Assembly (NCBI GenBank): GCA_021734725.1
Contig: JAIPIM010000198.1
Span: 1 to 7,557, forward strand
Direction: 5' to 3'
Length of the DNA: 7,557 nt
Source: Minisyncoccota bacterium
Lineage (GTDB): Bacteria; Verrucomicrobiota; Lentisphaeria; Oligosphaerales; MVZH01
Below are positions 5,050 through 7,557 of the stretch, piece after piece; the stretch's first letter is position 1; each line of letters opens with the position of its first letter. A program made the translations under genes and the position numbers. The notes beneath the pieces were generated by a model that saw only the letters and a list, made by a program, of their open reading frames with translations, was not told the DNA's origin and searched no databases.

Positions 5050-7422
5050 ATGACAAAACCCGCTCACCCAGTTCATGCATACAGCGACGATGCATCGGAC
5101 GTCGCGGCTCTCGAACCGGCCGCCGAACCGGTGCCGCCACCAACCGACGCCTGGAATGACGGTACAACTGCCGCTCCTCATGAAAACGAAAGGGATCCTC
5201 TCCCTCGTCATAACACGACCGAAAGTCGGACGCTTAACCCATCCCATGTTCAGCGTACGTTGCACAACACCTTCGGTTTCTCTCAGTTCCGTCCCAACCA
5301 GGAGAGCATTATCCAGGCCATCCTGGAACGGAAAGACACGTTGGCGGTCATGCCCACGGGCAGCGGAAAATCGCTGTGCTATCAGCTGCCGGCCTGCCTT
5401 CTGCCGGGAACATGCGTAATTGTCAGCCCACTGATTTCCCTGATGAAGGACCAGGTGGACGCGGCGGGCGCCAACGGTTTGCGCGCGGCCTGCTGCAACA
5501 GTTCTCAAAAGGCGTCCGAACGCAACCGGGTGTTACGCGGACTGGAAGCCGGCGATCTGGATATGGTGTACGTGTCCCCCGAACGCCTGAGCATGGACGC
5601 ATTCTTCACTGGACTCAAACGCTGCGACATCAGCTTTTTCGCCATTGACGAAGCGCACTGCATATCCGAATGGGGACACGATTTCCGCCCTGATTATCTC
5701 TGTCTGGGTGACGTGGTCAGCAACTTTCCCGATGTCCCGATAGCCGCGTTTACCGCGACCGCCACCTGGGATGTTCAGACCGACATCGTTGCGCGTCTCC
5801 GCTTGCGTTCGCCGCATATTGTCCGTGCATCCTTCGACCGTCCCAATCTTTTTTATGAAGCCATTCCAAAAGAGAACGTCGGTGCCCAGATTCTCGAGTT
5901 CGTGCGAGCCCGACCTGACGAAGCCGGTATCGTCTACCGAGCCACGCGTAAGGCAGTTGAAGATACGGCGGCGATGCTCGTGCGCGCCGGCATCCGTGCT
6001 CTTCCTTATCATGCCGGTCTCGAAAATAACGTGCGTAACAACCATCAGGAGATGTTTAACCGCGATCGTGTTCAGGTGGTCGTTGCAACCATCGCGTTCG
6101 GCATGGGCATAGACAAGTCGAATATCCGATTTGTCATTCATGGGGACCTTCCCAAGAACCTGGAGAGTTATTACCAGGAAACCGGTCGGGCCGGGCGTGA
6201 CGGGGAACCGGCGCAGTGTACACTGTTCTACGCTGGTCAGGACACGCTGAAAATCCGCTACTTTATAGACCGGATGCAAAACGAAGACGAACGCAAGAGA
6301 TGCCTGGATAAACTCTATGACATGGTGACGTTTGCGTCCGTTAACGCCTGCCGGCGGCACCAATTACTGGCGTACTTCGGAGAAACTCTTGACTCCGGGA
6401 ATTGTGGACATTGCGATGTCTGCTGCGGCCACGTGGAGCGGGTTGACGCAACACGGGATGCACGGATTGTCATGTCAGCAATAGCGCGAACCGAAGAGCG
6501 TTTCGGTGCCGGAATGATCGCTGACATTGTTCGCGGCGCCGACACCAACCGGATTCGCCAATGGGGTTTGAATCAACTCAGAACCTACGGAAAAGGGGAG
6601 CACGAACCAAAGAAATACTGGCGGCATCTGATTGACGAGCTTGTCGCTCAACAGTGCCTCCGTCGCGGCAACGACCGTTATCCAACGCTGTCGTTGACTG
6701 CCAGGGGGAGAAATGTACTGTTCGGTAAGGTCCCCTTTCATGCCACTAAAACCATTGAACAGAAAAAGAAGGACACACAGAAGCACTTGGACCGTCCCGG
6801 CAATACCGAGTTGTTCGAACGGTTGCGGCAACTGCGTCGCGAGCTGGCGGAACAACAGGACGTGCCGCCGTTTGTCATCTTTTCGGACCGTTCATTACGT
6901 GAAATGACTCAGCTATTCCCCACATCCGAACGGGAAATGCGTGCTGTCACCGGAGTGGGGGACACGAAATGGCGGGCGTATGGAGAGGCTTTCAGCAATG
7001 TTATTTCCGACTTTCTCGAAGCGCATCCGGACGTCACACCACCCGGTCCGGTCAACATCGCAACACCCGATCAGTCGGCTGACTGCGCGGATCAACCTTT
7101 GAGTGAAACTTATGAACACACCTGGCATCTGCTTCAGAACGGCCTTACACCCGCGGAAATCGCCGACCGGCGCGACCTAACAGAAAGTACAGTAACAGGA
7201 CATATAGAACGTCTCATGGAAGTTGGGCGAGCGATTGATATTACGACATTCGTCTCCGCGAACAAGCGCGCCCACCTCAAGGCACTGTTTCAACAAACCG
7301 AGTCGGAACTGCTGGCCCCCGTCGTTAAAGCCTCGGGCGACACCGTCACTTACGCGGAAGCCCGCCTGGTGCGTGCATGGCTGCGCACGCGTGAACGTGA
7401 AAATGATGGACAACAAGATTAG
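5050..7422 (+). CDS. recQ: ATP-dependent DNA helicase RecQ
   Basis: RecQ is a 3'-to-5' DNA helicase for recombination, fork repair and DNA-end processing in the cytoplasm. Residues are counted from ATG 5050 (790 in all). FRPNQ (80-84) is motif 0, TGSGKS (103-108) the Walker A site, and DEAH (200-203) motif II. SEWGHDFRPDY (206-216) is the aromatic-rich loop that couples ATP use to DNA, TATAT (236-240) is motif III, and QETGRAGRDG (376-385) is motif VI. Zinc ligands are Cys434, 452, 455 and 458. An RQC winged helix follows (about 467-560), then an HRDC domain (about 587-657). A C-terminal helix-turn-helix (about 682-745, GLTPAEIADRRDLTESTV) resembles the HTH_40 type seen on some bacterial RecQ proteins. 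All key residues are present. An N-terminal extension of about 65 residues rich in Pro, Ala and acidic residues precedes the helicase core. The Shine-Dalgarno site at 5032-5038 supports its translation. The gene is divergent from mate, with the hairpin element in its leader region. Confidence 0.97.
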   Translation: MTKPAHPVHAYSDDASDVAALEPAAEPVPPPTDAWNDGTTAAPHENERDPLPRHNTTESRTLNPSHVQRTLHNTFGFSQFRPNQESIIQAILERKDTLAVMPTGSGKSLCYQLPACLLPGTCVIVSPLISLMKDQVDAAGANGLRAACCNSSQKASERNRVLRGLEAGDLDMVYVSPERLSMDAFFTGLKRCDISFFAIDEAHCISEWGHDFRPDYLCLGDVVSNFPDVPIAAFTATATWDVQTDIVARLRLRSPHIVRASFDRPNLFYEAIPKENVGAQILEFVRARPDEAGIVYRATRKAVEDTAAMLVRAGIRALPYHAGLENNVRNNHQEMFNRDRVQVVVATIAFGMGIDKSNIRFVIHGDLPKNLESYYQETGRAGRDGEPAQCTLFYAGQDTLKIRYFIDRMQNEDERKRCLDKLYDMVTFASVNACRRHQLLAYFGETLDSGNCGHCDVCCGHVERVDATRDARIVMSAIARTEERFGAGMIADIVRGADTNRIRQWGLNQLRTYGKGEHEPKKYWRHLIDELVAQQCLRRGNDRYPTLSLTARGRNVLFGKVPFHATKTIEQKKKDTQKHLDRPGNTELFERLRQLRRELAEQQDVPPFVIFSDRSLREMTQLFPTSEREMRAVTGVGDTKWRAYGEAFSNVISDFLEAHPDVTPPGPVNIATPDQSADCADQPLSETYEHTWHLLQNGLTPAEIADRRDLTESTVTGHIERLMEVGRAIDITTFVSANKRAHLKALFQQTESELLAPVVKASGDTVTYAEARLVRAWLRTRERENDGQQD

Positions 7423-7497
7423 AGCACCGCCCCGTACTGTGGAACAAAGGCTAAAAGCGACCAGCATGAACAGTAAGGTCCGTGAACTCCGACAGGC

Positions 7498-7557
7498 CTA
7501 CTCTGACGTTTCCTCGAAAAGTTCGCGCAGTTGCTCACGCTCCACGTGTTCCTCAAC
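7498..7557 (-). CDS. 3' end of an unidentified minus-strand gene (start outside window)
   Basis: On the minus strand a frame enters from the right edge and ends at TAG (7498-7500), giving the last 19 residues, VEEHVEREQLRELFEETSE. The Glu-, Arg- and Leu-rich pattern suggests a surface helix at a protein C-terminus. The opposite strand over the same bases reads as a Ser/Arg-rich string typical of a shadow frame, so I favour the minus strand. The gene would converge on recQ with 75 bases between the stops, in which I see no clear terminator. The family cannot be recognised from so short a piece. Confidence 0.5.
   Translation of the reverse strand, partial: VEEHVEREQLRELFEETSE

Noticed and set aside
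5533..6363. Antisense open frame (276 codons) inside recQ
   Set aside because: It is fully contained opposite the conserved helicase core, has no start signal and shows no family features.
7435..7475. TACTGT / ACAGTA inverted repeat after recQ as a terminator
   Set aside because: It has a 6-bp AT-rich stem, a 29-base loop and no T-tract.
7464..7557. Plus-strand frame from ATG 7464 to the right edge
   Set aside because: It encodes a Ser/Arg/Cys-rich low-complexity string without a ribosome site. The minus strand of the same stretch reads as a normal Glu/Leu/Arg helix ending in a stop.

Overview
The window is bacterial chromosome of moderate GC content, judged by eye. Genes are tightly packed and several have a clear AAGGAG-type ribosome binding site. 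No transposase, integrase, phage gene, tRNA or rRNA was seen. The taxon cannot be fixed from this stretch. Short GTCCC...GGGAC hairpins of the kind found between mate and recQ resemble interspersed palindromes I associate with environmental Planctomycetota/Verrucomicrobiota-like genomes, but that is only a weak hint.

Left part (1-1093): the 3' end of an unidentified gene with a histidine-rich tail (2-184) is followed by a terminator-like hairpin. Next comes a short frame resembling the first blades of a beta-propeller, which stops early (367-714). About 370 bases of gene-poor sequence follow, holding two short overlapping open frames that may be remnants. Centre left (1094-3149): a probable two-gene operon encodes a cytoplasmic clan GH-A glycoside hydrolase-like protein, then a small two-fold di-iron ferritin-like (rubrerythrin-type) protein. 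Both have strong, equally spaced Shine-Dalgarno sites. A MATE-family efflux transporter gene lies on the minus strand (3185-4573) and converges on this pair.

Centre right (4574-5049): the divergent spacer between mate and recQ holds the most unusual feature. It is a roughly 200-bp, nearly symmetric inverted-repeat element (4780-4979) built from six 15-bp hairpins of 6-3-6 architecture, plus one extra hairpin. Its two arms each carry the order H1-H2-H3. The H1-H2 pairs are two inverted copies of a 45-bp unit that differ partly by paired, stem-preserving changes. This looks like a REP/BIME- or MITE-type non-autonomous element sitting in the promoter/leader region of recQ, and it may supply a promoter. 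Two further palindromes lie nearer to mate.

Right part (5050-7557): a full-length RecQ helicase has helicase motifs, a zinc site, an RQC winged helix, an HRDC domain and a C-terminal helix-turn-helix. It is followed by the 3' end of a convergent minus-strand gene. Apart from the hydrolase/ferritin-like pair, I see no functional link among the genes. The candidate novelty is the structured intergenic element.
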